From the NCBI GenBank assembly GCA_963717125.1, contig CAVQVG010000017.1, positions 310,001-374,000 of the forward strand: a stretch of DNA of 64,000 bases. The letters are read 5' to 3'. The translations under genes and the position numbers were made by a program. The notes under the pieces are model-generated. The model saw nothing but the letters and a program-made list of their open reading frames with translations, did not search any database and was not told where the DNA came from. This DNA comes from RYN-230 sp963717125. GTDB lineage: Bacteria; Actinomycetota; Actinomycetes; Streptosporangiales; Streptosporangiaceae. Shown here piece after piece: positions 35,617 to 44,266 of this stretch (within the stretch, counting starts at the first letter, position 1; each line of letters begins with the position of its first letter).

Positions 35617-35692
35617 CGGCTTCCTGTCCATGCTGTGCCGGTCATCACCAGTGTGCCCAGGTCACCAGTGTGCTCGGGCCGGGGTATCTCCG

Positions 35693-36428
35693 TCACGGCT
35701 GGAACCGGTAGCCCATGCCGGGCTCGGTCAGCAGGTGCTGCGGCCGGGCCGGGTCATCTTCCAGCTTCCGGCGCAGCCCGGCCATGTGGAAGCGCAGGTA
35801 GTGGCCCATTTGCTCGTAACCAGGTCCCCACACCTCGGTGAGCAGCCGACGGCCGCCCACGAGCTGACCGGGGTGGTGGACCAGGATGTCGAGCAGCCGC
35901 CACTCGGTCGGGGTGAGCCGGACCGGCTGGCCATCCCGGGACACGGTTCGCGCCGCCAGGTCGACCACGCAGGAACCGATGATCACCTGGCGGCCGGCCG
36001 CGCGGCTCGTCGCGGCGCAGCGCGGCGCGCAACCGGGCCAGCAGCTCCTCCATGGAGAATGGCTTGGTCACGTAGTCGTCGGCGCCCGCGTCCAGGGCGC
36101 CGATCTTGTCCCCGGATCCGGTCCGCCCGGACAGCACGATGACCGGGGCCTGGGACCAGGTGCGCAGCTCGCGGATCACCTCGACACCGTCCAGGTCGGG
36201 CAGGCCGAGGTCGAGGATGACGGCGTCCGGCGGATGCTGCGCGGCCTCGGCCAAGGCCGGGCGGCCCGCCGCCGCGGTGAGCACCTCGTAGCTGCGCGCC
36301 CGCAGGTTGATGCGCAGCGCGCGGAGCAGGGCGGGTTCGTCCTCCACGATGAGAATCCGGGGCGCCGTGGCGGGCACCGGCGCGGGCGCACCGGTCTCGC
36401 TGTCCGGTGCGCCCGCGCTGGCAGCCAC
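35693..36428 (-). pseudogene. KdpE-like response regulator (copy before kdpD), frameshifted
   Basis: The receiver domain (phospho-Asp about 73 in VILDLGLPDLDG, Lys in YVTKPF) and the winged-helix domain (VVDLAARTVSRDGQ... LLTEPGMGYRFQP) lie in two frames. The shift falls at about 35985-36010, in GC-only DNA; removing one base restores RRDEP...AAGRQVIIGSCVVDL. GTG 36428 is a better start than ATG 36434, since GGAGG is directly against that ATG but 6 bp from the GTG. Restored, it would be about 245 aa with an Ala/Pro-rich N-terminal extension of 22 residues. It follows kdpC closely. Whether the break is real or a sequence error cannot be decided here. Confidence 0.75.
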
Positions 36429-36441
36429 GATCATCCTCCGT

Positions 36442-37077
36442 TCAGCGCAGCGGGTACTTCTGGTTGAGCGCGATGTTGAGTTTGAGCACGTTCACCACCG
36501 GCTCGCCGAGGAAGCCGAGCGTGCGGCCCGTGGTGTACTGGCTGACCAGCGCCCGGACGGCGGCCGGGCTGATGTGCCGCGCCGCGGCGACCCGGTTCAC
36601 CTGGATGGCGGCGTTGGCCGGCGAGATGTCCGGGTCCAGGCCCGAGCCGGACGCGGTCACCGCGTCGGCCGGGATCTGTGAGATCTTCACGTGGTCGAAC
36701 GCCGCGATCTGCTTCTGCCGCTGCTTGATCAGCGCGATGAACGTGGGGTTGTTGGGCCCGTAGTTCGACGCGCTGGAGTACCGCGGGTCGCAGCCGTAGT
36801 CGTCCTTGGCGCCGGCCAGGATCGCGGCCGAGGGCCGCGGCTGGAAGTACTGTGGCAGCGGGTTGCCCTTGGCGTCGGTGAACTCCTGGCAGAGCAGGCT
36901 GGAGCCGACCACGCGGCCGTGATAGCTGACCAGCGAGCCGTTGGCCTGGTTGTGGAACGCGCCCTGGGCCACGCCCCACATGAACACCGGGTAGATGATC
37001 CCGGTGAGCACCGTGAAGACCAGGAGCAGCCGGAAGGCCGCGATGTGCTGCCGGACGATGCTGGGAAGACGGTTCAT
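36442..37077 (-). CDS. kdpC: Potassium-transporting ATPase subunit KdpC
   Basis: This 211-aa subunit stabilises the KdpFABC pump. It has one N-terminal membrane helix (about 13-35) and a periplasmic domain with the family motifs GSSLLCQEFTDAKGNP, YFQPRPSA, YGPNNP and the C-terminal ALNQKYP. It includes SGSGLDPDISPANAAIQVNRVAAAR, the most conserved stretch. It lies 7 bp after kdpB. Confidence 0.93.
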   Translation of the reverse strand: MNRLPSIVRQHIAAFRLLLVFTVLTGIIYPVFMWGVAQGAFHNQANGSLVSYHGRVVGSSLLCQEFTDAKGNPLPQYFQPRPSAAILAGAKDDYGCDPRYSSASNYGPNNPTFIALIKQRQKQIAAFDHVKISQIPADAVTASGSGLDPDISPANAAIQVNRVAAARHISPAAVRALVSQYTTGRTLGFLGEPVVNVLKLNIALNQKYPLR

Positions 37078-37084
37078 GGTCAGA

Positions 37085-39206
37085 TCACCGGAATCCTGGA
37101 ATGTACTGAACGACGAGATCGATGGCCCAGATCCCGACGAATGGGATGATCAGCCCGCCGACGCCGTAGATCAGCAGGTTCCTGCGGAGCAGCGACGACG
37201 CCGAGGCCGGGCGGTAGCGCACGCCGCGCAGCGCCAGCGGGATCAGCGCGACGATGATCAGCGCGTTGAAGATGATCGCCGAGGTGATCGCCGATGCCGG
37301 GCTGTGCAGGTGCAGGATGTTGAGCTTGGCCAGCCCAGGGATCACGCCCTCGAACATGGCCGGGATGATGGCGAAGTACTTCGCCACGTCGTTGGTGATG
37401 GAGAACGTGGTCAGCGCGCCCCGGGTGATCAGCAACTGCTTGCCGATCTCCACGATCTCGATGAGCTTCGTCGGGTTCGAGTCCAGGTCCACCATGTTCC
37501 CGGCCTCCTTGGCGGCCGAGGTCCCGGTGTTCATGGCCACGCCGACGTCGGCCTGGGCGAGGGCCGGGGCGTCGTTGGTGCCGTCCCCGGTCATCGCGAC
37601 CAGCTTGCCGCCTTCCTGCTCCTTCTTGATCAGCGCCATCTTGTCTTCCGGCGTCGCCTCGGCGAGGAAGTCGTCCACGCCGGACTCGTCCGCGATGGCC
37701 TTGGCCGTCAGCGGGTTGTCACCGGTGATCATGACGGTCCGGATGCCCATCTTGCGCATCTCGGCGAACCGCTCGGCGATGCCCTCCTTGACGATGTCCT
37801 TGAGGTAGATCACGCCCAGCGCCCGCGCGGTGCCGTTGGCCTTCTCCGCGACGACCAGCGGCGTGCCGCCGACACCCGAGATGCTGTCCACCGTGTGCCC
37901 GAGCCCGGCCGGCACGGTGCCGCCGTTGTCCCGGATCCACTGGGTTACCGACGCGGCCGCGCCCTTGCGGACCTGCCGGCCGTCGGCCAGGTCGATGCCG
38001 CTCATCCGGGTCTGCGCGGTGAACTCCACGAACTCCGCGCCCTGCAGTTCGCCCTCCTGCCCGCTCGCGCAGGCCGTACTTGTCCTTGGCCAGCACCACG
38101 ATCGAGCGGCCTTCCGGGGTGTAGTCGGCCATGCTGGACAGCTGGGCCGCGTCCGCCAGTTCCGCGGCGGACACCCCCTCGACCGGCAGGAACTCGGTCG
38201 CCTGCCGGTTCCCGATGGTGATCGTGCCGGTCTTGTCCAGCAGCAGCGTGTTGACGTCGCCCGCTGCCTCCACGGCCCGGCCGGACACGGCCAGCACGTT
38301 GCGCTGCACCAGTCGGTCCATCCCGGCGATACCGATCGCGGACAGCAGCGCGCCGATCGTGGTCGGGATCAGCGCGACCAGCAGCGCGACCAGGACGACC
38401 AGGCTCTGCGGCGCCTTCGAGTAGAACGCCATCGGCTGCAGCGTGATCACGGCCAGCATGAAAATGATGGTCAGCGACGCGAGCAGGATGTTCAGCGCGA
38501 TCTCGTTAGGCGTCTTCTGCCGGGACGCCCCCTCGACGAGGGCGATCATCCGGTCGATGAACGTCTCGCCCGGCTTGGAGGTGATCTTCACCACGATCCG
38601 GTCGGACAGCACCTTGGTGCCGCCGGTCACCGCGGACCGGTCACCGCCGGACTCGCGGATGACCGGCGCGGACTCGCCGGTGATGGCCGACTCGTCCACC
38701 GAGGCGACCCCTTCGACGACGTCGCCGTCGCCGGGGATGATCTCCCCGGCTTGGACGACCACGAAGTCGCCCAGGGTGAGCCCGGTGCCGGGCACCTCTT
38801 CCTCGTGGGTGTCGGTCTGGCCGGGCTGCCAGCCGATGAGCCGCCGGGCCATGGTGTCCCGCTTGGTCCGGCGCAGCGTCTCCGCCTGTGCCTTGCCGCG
38901 GCCCTCGGCCACCGCCTCGGCCAGGTTGGCGAACACCACGGTCAGCCACAGCCAGACCACGATGGTCCAGTTGAAGGCCGTCGGCTTGGCGATGGCCGTG
39001 CCGGTGGTGAGCACCGCGCCGACCTCGACCACGAACATGACCGGGTTCTTGATCTGGACCCGTGGGTCCAGCTTCTTCAGCGCGTCCGGCGTGGACTTCC
39101 AGAGGATCTTCGGGTCGAGGAAGCCGCCGCCGATCCGGCCGCGCTCAGTACCACGCACCCGGTCGGGGGCGCGGCCCCCCGTTTCCGGTGTCGTTGTGAC
39201 GGACAT
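37085..39206 (-). pseudogene. kdpB: Potassium-transporting ATPase subunit KdpB, one-base frameshift
   Basis: KdpB is the P-type ATPase that energises K+ import. The first frame (from ATG 39206) carries the membrane region, TGES in AITGESAPV (about 172) and the phosphorylation motif DKTGTIT (about 322). The second frame carries MITGDNPLTAKAIA, GDGTNDAP and the last helices. One extra base in the CCC run at 38060-38062 breaks the frame; removing it gives GLRERQEGELQGAEFVEFTAQTR-like sequence. Everything else is intact and about 706 aa would result. ATG 39206 overlaps the kdpA stop (ATGA). An error in the sequence is a strong alternative to inactivation. Confidence 0.85.
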
Positions 39207-40873
39207 CAGTGCAACCCCTCAGCGAACGGTCCCAGTGCGAGAGCAGGGAAGTAGGTCAGGCCGACGAGGACGAGGATCACGCCCACGACCATCCCGACGA
39301 ACAGAGGTGTCCGGGTATCCAGCGTCCCGGCGCTGGCGGGCACCGGCTGCTGCCGGGCCAGCGAGCCGGCCAGGCCAAGCGCGAAGATCTCCGGGGCGAA
39401 CCGGCCCAGCAGCATCACGATGCCGCCGAGCGTGTTGTACCAGGTCGTGTTCGTGCCCAGGCCGGCGAACGCCGACCCGTTGTTGTTGGCCTCCGAGGCG
39501 AACGCGTACACGATCTCGGTCAGCCCGTGCGGCCCGGGATTGAAGATCGAGCTCTGCCCTATGTGCGTGCCGATGGATAGCCCGGTCGCGGTCAGGATGA
39601 CGACCGGCAGGGTGAGGAAGTACAGCGCCGCGTACTTCATCTCCACCGGCCGGATCTTCTTGCCGATGTACTCGGGCGTCCGGCCGACCATCAGCCCGGC
39701 CACGAACACCGTGACGATGGCCAGGATCAGGATCCCGTACATGCCGGCCCCGATGCCGCCGGGTGCGATCTCGCCCAGCGCGATGTCGAACAAGGCGATG
39801 CCGCCGCCGAACGGGGTCAGCGAGTCGTGGAAGCAGTTCACCGAGCCGGTGGATGTCACCGTGGTAGACGCGGCGAACACCGAGCAGCCGGGCGTGCCGA
39901 ACCTCACCTCCGTGCCCTCGGCGGCGTGGTGTGCCAGCACGGTGGCCGTGCCGCCGAGGCTGGTGTGTGCCTCGAACAAGCTGATCCCGCCGACCGCGGC
40001 CATCCAGATGATGGCCATGACCGCGACTAGCGCGTAGCCCTGCCGGTTGTCCCCGACCATCTTGCCGAACGCCCGTGGCGTGGCGAATGGGATCAGCAGC
40101 AGGCTGAAGATGATCAGCCAGTTGGTGAAGGGGTTCGGGTTCTCGAACGGGTGCGCGGCGTTGGTGTTGAAGAACCCGCCGCCGTTGTTCCCCAGGTCCT
40201 TGATGCTCTCCATCGAGCCCACCGGCCCGCCGACCATCGTCTGGTGTGCACCCGACAGCGTCGTGTACGTGTGGTAGGCGTTGAAGTTGTCGATCGCGCC
40301 GCTGGCGATGAGGGCCAGGCCGATGACAATGGACAGCGGGATCAGCAGCCGGATCACGGCGCGGGTGACATCCACCCAGAAGTTGCCCAGCGTGTTGGTG
40401 CGGGACCGGGTGAAACCCCGGATCATCGCGATCGCGACCACCAGGCCGACGGCGGCCGACATGAACTGCTGCACGGTCAGCCCGGTCATCTGGGTCAGGT
40501 AACCCATCGTCGACTCACCGGCGTAGTTCTGCCAGTTGGTGTTGGTCACGAAGGACGCGGCCGTGTTCCAGGCCAGGTCAGGCGCGACATTGGCCATGCC
40601 TAGCGAGAGGAACAGGTAATGCTGCAGACGCATGAAGCCGTACAGGAAGATCACGCTGACCGCGGAGAACGCCAGGATGCTCCGGACGTACGTGCTCCAC
40701 TTCTGGTCAGCCTTGGGGTCGATGCCGATCAGCCGGTAGAAGCCGCGCTCGATCCGCCAGTCCTTGTCGGTGGTGAAGATGTGCGCCAGGTAATTGCCCA
40801 GCGGCACATAGCACGCGGCCAGGGCGGCGAATAGCAGGGCGAACTGGAGCCAGCCCGCAGCTGTGCTACTCAT
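39206..40873 (-). CDS. kdpA: Potassium-transporting ATPase subunit KdpA
   Basis: This 555-aa membrane subunit binds and translocates K+ and resembles KtrB/Trk channels. It has ten membrane segments. The selectivity-filter-like loops are visible: FVTNTNWQNYAGES, NNGGGFFNTNAAHPFENP and EANNNGSAFAGLG. The start ATG 40873 overlaps the kdpF stop and its own stop overlaps the kdpB start, giving a tightly coupled kdpF-A-B set. Confidence 0.95.
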   Translation of the reverse strand: MSSTAAGWLQFALLFAALAACYVPLGNYLAHIFTTDKDWRIERGFYRLIGIDPKADQKWSTYVRSILAFSAVSVIFLYGFMRLQHYLFLSLGMANVAPDLAWNTAASFVTNTNWQNYAGESTMGYLTQMTGLTVQQFMSAAVGLVVAIAMIRGFTRSRTNTLGNFWVDVTRAVIRLLIPLSIVIGLALIASGAIDNFNAYHTYTTLSGAHQTMVGGPVGSMESIKDLGNNGGGFFNTNAAHPFENPNPFTNWLIIFSLLLIPFATPRAFGKMVGDNRQGYALVAVMAIIWMAAVGGISLFEAHTSLGGTATVLAHHAAEGTEVRFGTPGCSVFAASTTVTSTGSVNCFHDSLTPFGGGIALFDIALGEIAPGGIGAGMYGILILAIVTVFVAGLMVGRTPEYIGKKIRPVEMKYAALYFLTLPVVILTATGLSIGTHIGQSSIFNPGPHGLTEIVYAFASEANNNGSAFAGLGTNTTWYNTLGGIVMLLGRFAPEIFALGLAGSLARQQPVPASAGTLDTRTPLFVGMVVGVILVLVGLTYFPALALGPFAEGLH

Positions 40874-40962
40874 CAGAATCTCTCCGGGAGGACGAGGGCC
40901 ACGAACAGGTACACGGTCAGCACGACGCCGCCGATGAGCCCGATCCAGTTCTCAACGCTCAA
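40873..40962 (-). CDS. kdpF: KdpF small subunit
   Basis: This 29-aa single-helix peptide stabilises the Kdp complex. The sequence SVENWIGLIGGVVLTVYLFV followed by ALVLPERF is typical of KdpF. It starts at TTG 40962, with AAGGGAG upstream, and its stop overlaps the kdpA start in ATGA. The rare start may keep its level low. Confidence 0.85.
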   Translation of the reverse strand: MSVENWIGLIGGVVLTVYLFVALVLPERF

Positions 40963-41041
40963 AGCGCTCAACTCCCTTGACCAGCAGCCACAGCGCGGCG
41001 AAAACCACGATCGTTAGTCCGATGAAGAGAAGGTCGAGCAC
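40952..41041 (-). CDS. 29-aa membrane peptide at the head of the kdp operon
   Basis: GTG 41041, well placed behind AGGAGGG, opens a 29-aa frame: one membrane helix (LLFIGLTIVVFAALWLLV) and a charged end (KGVERFER). It overlaps kdpF by 11 bp. A similar small peptide before kdpF is, from memory, present in other actinobacterial kdp operons. It may be an additional subunit or serve translational coupling; neither is shown. Confidence 0.65.
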   Translation of the reverse strand: MLDLLFIGLTIVVFAALWLLVKGVERFER

Positions 41042-41071
41042 GGGGCCCTCCTAGGCGTTGCACGTGGTGCG

Positions 41072-41149
41072 CCACCTGGGCCCGCCGCCTGCCCACGGGG
41101 GCAGGGCGGGCGGCGGGCGTGCCCGTATCCACAGGCATCTTCCAGGTGG
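41072..41149 (-). ncRNA. Candidate structured leader of the kdp operon
   Basis: On the kdp strand the region can fold into a three-way junction. CCACCTGG (41142-41149 read as its complement) pairs with 41072-41079. Inside are a short hairpin (TGCC/GGCA, 41120-41137) and a long GC hairpin (41080-41094 with 41099-41118). It ends 31 bp before the first start codon. It does not show the conserved bases of the c-di-AMP (ydaO) riboswitch. In GC-rich DNA, stems arise by chance, so this is only a candidate. Confidence 0.35.
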
Positions 41150-41212
41150 TGGTCAGGGCATAGGTGAAGCTCTGACGTTGCTCAGTGAATCCCCAGAAAA
41201 GGGTGGTACGCG

Positions 41213-41267
41213 GGATCCAAACAGCACCCATGCGCGGCGCCAGCGGTTCCTAACAGAACCCATGCGC
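41213..41267. promoter_or_regulatory. 23-bp direct repeat, candidate KdpE operator
   Basis: 41213-41235 and 41245-41267 match at 20 of 23 positions (shared cores CAGCACCCATGCGC and CAGAACCCATGCGC). Their 32-bp period is three helical turns, the arrangement used by OmpR/PhoB-type regulators. They lie between the kdp operon and the divergent secreted-protein gene. Confidence 0.45.
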
Positions 41268-41299
41268 CGCGAAAGGTCGTGACCATGCGCGCCTGCTCA

Positions 41300-41317
41300 A
41301 CTACTCTAGGTCACATA
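41300..41317. promoter_or_regulatory. ACnnnnnGT palindromic motif before secreted gene 1
   Basis: CTACTCTAGGTCAC lies about 45 bp before the start of the gene at 41362. Related sites occur before 42865 and 44435. The core fits the recalled BldD box pattern with two deviations. Confidence 0.4.
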
Positions 41318-41341
41318 GAGGCTTTTCCCGGCTCTCCGCAC

Positions 41342-41359
41342 ACACCGAACGGGGACAGC
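41342..41359 (+). repeat. 18-bp leader repeat, copy 1
   Basis: ACACCGAACGGGGACAGC sits directly before the start codon and includes the ribosome site. Identical copies are at 42846-42863 and 43532-43549. Confidence 0.8.
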
Positions 41360-41361
41360 AA

Positions 41362-41967
41362 ATGATCCGGATCGTGCGCCGGGCCGCCGTGCTGGCCGGC
41401 TCGCTGGGGGTGGCGGGCGGTCTCGCGCCGAGCACCCTCCCGGCCAGCGCGACTACATCGTCGAGCGTTGCCTGGGGCGCCGCCGCGACCGGGCCCGCCG
41501 TCGTCAACCCGGTCGCCCTGGCTACGCCCCAGCACACTCCGGTGGTGGCAGCCCGCGCGAAATACACCAGCTTCCTGGCCACCGGGCTGATCGTGGACTG
41601 GGCCAGCCGGACCACCTCGCACTCGCGGGTGAACTCCCCGCGGGTGAACCTGGCCGCCTTTGGCGCCCCGGCCGGGACCACGGTCCGCGCCAGCAAGATC
41701 ACTTCCTGGTGCCGCGCGTCCGGTGACAACGCCTTCCGCGGGGCCAGCATCGTCGGCGGGTCGGTGGACGGCACTCACCTCCCGGTCCTCCCGGAACTCA
41801 ACACCGAGCTGGTCATCAGGAACCGGGCCGGCGACCCCATCGGGTCGGTCACCCTCAACTGGCAGGGCGACATGGGCGGTCACCTGATGGTCATCGCGAT
41901 CTACATCACGCTCGGACCGGAGATCCTGGAGCTAGGCGCCGCTCAGTGCGGCAAAACGGTCGAGTAG
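41362..41967 (+). CDS. Secreted choice-of-anchor-like protein 1
   Basis: This 201-aa exported protein has a signal peptide (cleavage near ASA, about 30) and a beta-rich domain. The domain has the pattern AWGAAATGP, then YTSFLATGLIVDWASRTTSHS, ITSWCRA, GGSV, PELNTELVI and a C-terminal Cys. The same order occurs in the products at 42865, 43551 and 44435. The paired Cys (in SWC and near the end) probably form a disulfide. The nearest known family by memory is choice-of-anchor P; no function is established. It diverges from the kdp operon. Confidence 0.6.
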   Translation: MIRIVRRAAVLAGSLGVAGGLAPSTLPASATTSSSVAWGAAATGPAVVNPVALATPQHTPVVAARAKYTSFLATGLIVDWASRTTSHSRVNSPRVNLAAFGAPAGTTVRASKITSWCRASGDNAFRGASIVGGSVDGTHLPVLPELNTELVIRNRAGDPIGSVTLNWQGDMGGHLMVIAIYITLGPEILELGAAQCGKTVE

Positions 41968-41995
41968 CTCGCTGCGCAGGCCGCTTGCCCCCGGG

Positions 41996-42700
41996 CTAGA
42001 CGACCAGGTCGCGGGCGCCTAGTTCGTCGGCCCGGGCGAGCAGGTCGGCCGGGTCGGCATAGACCCGGTAGGCGCCGGCCCGCTCCAGTTCCTCGCGCCC
42101 GTAGCCGCCGGACATCAGGCCGACCCCGATGGCCCCGGCCCGGCGCGCCGCCAGCAGGTCCCAGACGCTGTCGCCGACCACGAAGGCATGCCGGGGCTCC
42201 ACGCCGAGCAGCGCGGCGGCGGCCAGGAACAGGTCAGGATCGGGCTTGGCCCGGCGCACCATGTCCCGGGTGATCATGGGGGTGTCCTCGGGCAGCCCGA
42301 GCAGGCCCAGCGCATGGCCCGCGGTGGCCCGGCGGCCGCTGGTCGCGATGGCCCAGCGCACCCCCCGCTTGGTCAGCGCCTGCAGCAGTTCGGCCGCCCC
42401 GGGCAGCGCCCGGACCGTGTCCGCCCGGGCCAGGTAGCCCTCCGCGTGGGACTGCTGCAGCATCTCGATGTCGGCTTCGGACAGCGCCAGCCCCGTTTCC
42501 CGGATCAGCGCGGACACGAACAGCCCGCCGCTCATCCCGATCCGCCGGTGGATTCGCCACACCGACAGGTCGATGTCCAGCCGCAACAGAGCCGCATGCC
42601 ACGCCATCACGTGCTGGTACACGCTGTCGATCAGGGTGCCGTCCAGGTCGAAGAGGAACACCGGGGACGGGGGCTCGTGGTAGCTCACCGGAGCGTTCAT
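41996..42700 (-). CDS. HAD-superfamily hydrolase (beta-phosphoglucomutase/phosphatase type)
   Basis: This 234-aa enzyme is a class-I HAD phosphatase. Motif I is FDLDGTLIDS (nucleophile Asp about 18), motif II IATSG, motif III the Lys in RRAKPDPDLF, and motif IV VGDSVWDLLAA. The helical cap follows motif I (SVYQHVMAWHAALLRL). The phosphorylated substrate is unknown. It lies on the opposite strand inside the cluster of secreted-protein genes, so it is probably unrelated to them. Confidence 0.87.
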   Translation of the reverse strand: MNAPVSYHEPPSPVFLFDLDGTLIDSVYQHVMAWHAALLRLDIDLSVWRIHRRIGMSGGLFVSALIRETGLALSEADIEMLQQSHAEGYLARADTVRALPGAAELLQALTKRGVRWAIATSGRRATAGHALGLLGLPEDTPMITRDMVRRAKPDPDLFLAAAALLGVEPRHAFVVGDSVWDLLAARRAGAIGVGLMSGGYGREELERAGAYRVYADPADLLARADELGARDLVV

Positions 42701-42804
42701 GGCACCAGTGTGACGGTTCAGCGCCCGAGGGTCCCAGGGGCCCTCCGGTGGTGAACACGCGTTGTGCTTGCCGGGTCATCGTTGGTAACTGTATGCTCCG
42801 ACTC

Positions 42805-42822
42805 GATTACCCAAAGTCACAT
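42805..42822. promoter_or_regulatory. ACnnnnnGT palindromic motif before secreted gene 2
   Basis: TTACCCAAAGTCAC lies about 45 bp before the start at 42865. It matches the recalled BldD box TnACnC(A/T)GnGTnA except that the central G is A. Confidence 0.45.
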
Positions 42823-42845
42823 GCGGGTTACTCAACTCTCTCCAT

Positions 42846-42863
42846 ACACCGAACGGGGACAGC
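42846..42863 (+). repeat. 18-bp leader repeat, copy 2
   Basis: Identical to 41342-41359 and directly before the start codon. Confidence 0.8.
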
Positions 42864-42864
42864 T

Positions 42865-43440
42865 ATGAACCGAATCTTCCGCCGAGCGGCCATGGCGGCC
42901 GGCTCGCTGGGGGTGGTCGGCGGCATTGTGCTGACCGCCCTGCCGGCCAGCGCGGCCGGGCCGATCGCGGCCTGGGGTGCCTCCGCGACGGGGCCGATCG
43001 CGTTTCCCCCAATCGCGCTCGCCACGCCGTTCCACACGCCGGGCGTCGCGTCCAACGCGAACTTCACCAACGTCCTCACGACTGGCCTGATCATCGACCG
43101 GGCCAGCCATCGCACCGCGTACTCGCTGGTGGACTCCCCGCTGGTGAAATCAGACGTCCTCCTGGCCTCGTTCCAGGCTGACCAGATCACCTCCTGGTGC
43201 CACGCGTTCGGCGGCCCGTTCACCGCGGGTGGGGCCAGCGTCTACAACGGGTCGGTGGTGCAGGACGGCTCGACCGTGTACAACCCGCTGACCAACCCGG
43301 CGCCCAACACCGTGGTGCACATCTTCGGTGCGACGATCATTTTCAACCGGCAGACCGTCGTGGCCGGCCACCGTACGGTCACCGCCGTCTGGATCAATCG
43401 CGGGCCGGAGATCATCCAGCTCGGGGTCTCCGCTTGCTGA
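42865..43440 (+). CDS. Secreted choice-of-anchor-like protein 2
   Basis: This 191-aa exported protein is closely related to its neighbours at 41362 and 43551. The signal peptide has the shared form RRAAMAAGSLGVVGGI and ends near ASA (about 32). The domain shows NFTNVLTTGLIIDRASHRTAYS, the conserved ITSWCHAFGGPFTAGGASVYNGSV, NPAPNTVVHIFG and a C-terminal ACstop. ATG 42865 is fixed by the shared leader sequence and signal peptide. It is followed by gene 3 after about 110 bp without a promoter motif, so both may be on one transcript. Confidence 0.62.
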   Translation: MNRIFRRAAMAAGSLGVVGGIVLTALPASAAGPIAAWGASATGPIAFPPIALATPFHTPGVASNANFTNVLTTGLIIDRASHRTAYSLVDSPLVKSDVLLASFQADQITSWCHAFGGPFTAGGASVYNGSVVQDGSTVYNPLTNPAPNTVVHIFGATIIFNRQTVVAGHRTVTAVWINRGPEIIQLGVSAC

Positions 43441-43531
43441 TCAATGCGGTCTGAGCAGGTCCATCAGCTGAGGGCACCGGTCCCGGGGGATCGGCGCCCT
43501 TGGCATTGCCGTCGTTACCCACTCTTTCAAC

Positions 43532-43549
43532 ACACCGAACGGGGACAGC
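43532..43549 (+). repeat. 18-bp leader repeat, copy 3
   Basis: Identical to the two other copies and directly before the start codon of gene 3. Confidence 0.8.
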
Positions 43550-43550
43550 A

Positions 43551-44159
43551 ATGAACCGAATCTTGCGCCGGGCCGTCATCGCGGCCGGCTCGCTGGGGGT
43601 GGCCGGCGGCATCGCACTGACCGCCCTCCCGGCCAACGCGGGCATCTTCTCGCCGGTCGCCTCCTGGGGGGCCGAGGCCCACGGGCCCATCCACTTCGGC
43701 CCGGTCGCCTTCGCCACGTTCTTCAACACCCCGCAGGCGGCCTCCAACGCCAACTACACGAACTTCCTGACCACCGGCCTGATCGTCAACCGGGCCAGCC
43801 GGACCACCTCGTACTCGCTGGTGAACTCCCCGCTGGTAAACCTGCGATTCCTGCAGGCGACGATCAAAGCCGACCAGATCACCTCGTGGTGCCACACGTT
43901 CGGCCCGTTCACCACCGGTGGGGCCACCATCTTCAACGGGTCCATTTCGCAGATCGACGGGATCAGCTACAACCCGCTGCGGCACCCGGCGCCCAACACC
44001 TCGGTGAGCTTCGACGGCACGACGGTCACCTTCAACAAGCAGGACACCGTCGGCAAGGTGCGCACGGTCACCGCGATCTACGTCCAGTCCGGGCCGGAGA
44101 GGCTGTCCCTCGGGAACTCCCGGTGCAGCGCGTTCAACGTGGACACCGCCGCGCACTGA
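43551..44159 (+). CDS. Secreted choice-of-anchor-like protein 3
   Basis: This 202-aa exported protein is the closest relative of protein 2: signal peptide RRAVIAAGSLGVAGGI, then YTNFLTTGLIVNRASRTTSYS, ITSWCHTFGPFTTGGATIFNG, HPAPNTSVSFDGTTVTFNKQ and a Cys near the end (NSRCSA). It has no membrane anchor, so it should be released or bound by others. No function is known. Confidence 0.62.
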   Translation: MNRILRRAVIAAGSLGVAGGIALTALPANAGIFSPVASWGAEAHGPIHFGPVAFATFFNTPQAASNANYTNFLTTGLIVNRASRTTSYSLVNSPLVNLRFLQATIKADQITSWCHTFGPFTTGGATIFNGSISQIDGISYNPLRHPAPNTSVSFDGTTVTFNKQDTVGKVRTVTAIYVQSGPERLSLGNSRCSAFNVDTAAH

Positions 44160-44266
44160 GCGGTTCCTCGATCGAGGGCGCCGGCCACGCGGCCGGTGCC
44201 CTCGGCGTTGCCGAGGCATTTCACCGGCCACTCTCGCCGCCCGCCTGATGACTTTGGGCTATGGTT

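Noticed and set aside
37085..39206. Programmed frameshift in kdpB
   Set aside because: No slippery heptamer or downstream structure was recognised and KdpB is not known to use one; a base error is simpler.
32188..41041. kdp operon as a mobile or acquired island
   Set aside because: Gene order is standard, base composition looks like its surroundings and there are no integrases or repeats at the edges.
41042..41361. A ydaO (c-di-AMP) riboswitch before kdp
   Set aside because: The conserved GCCGAA-type bases of that riboswitch are missing, so only a generic structured leader is claimed.
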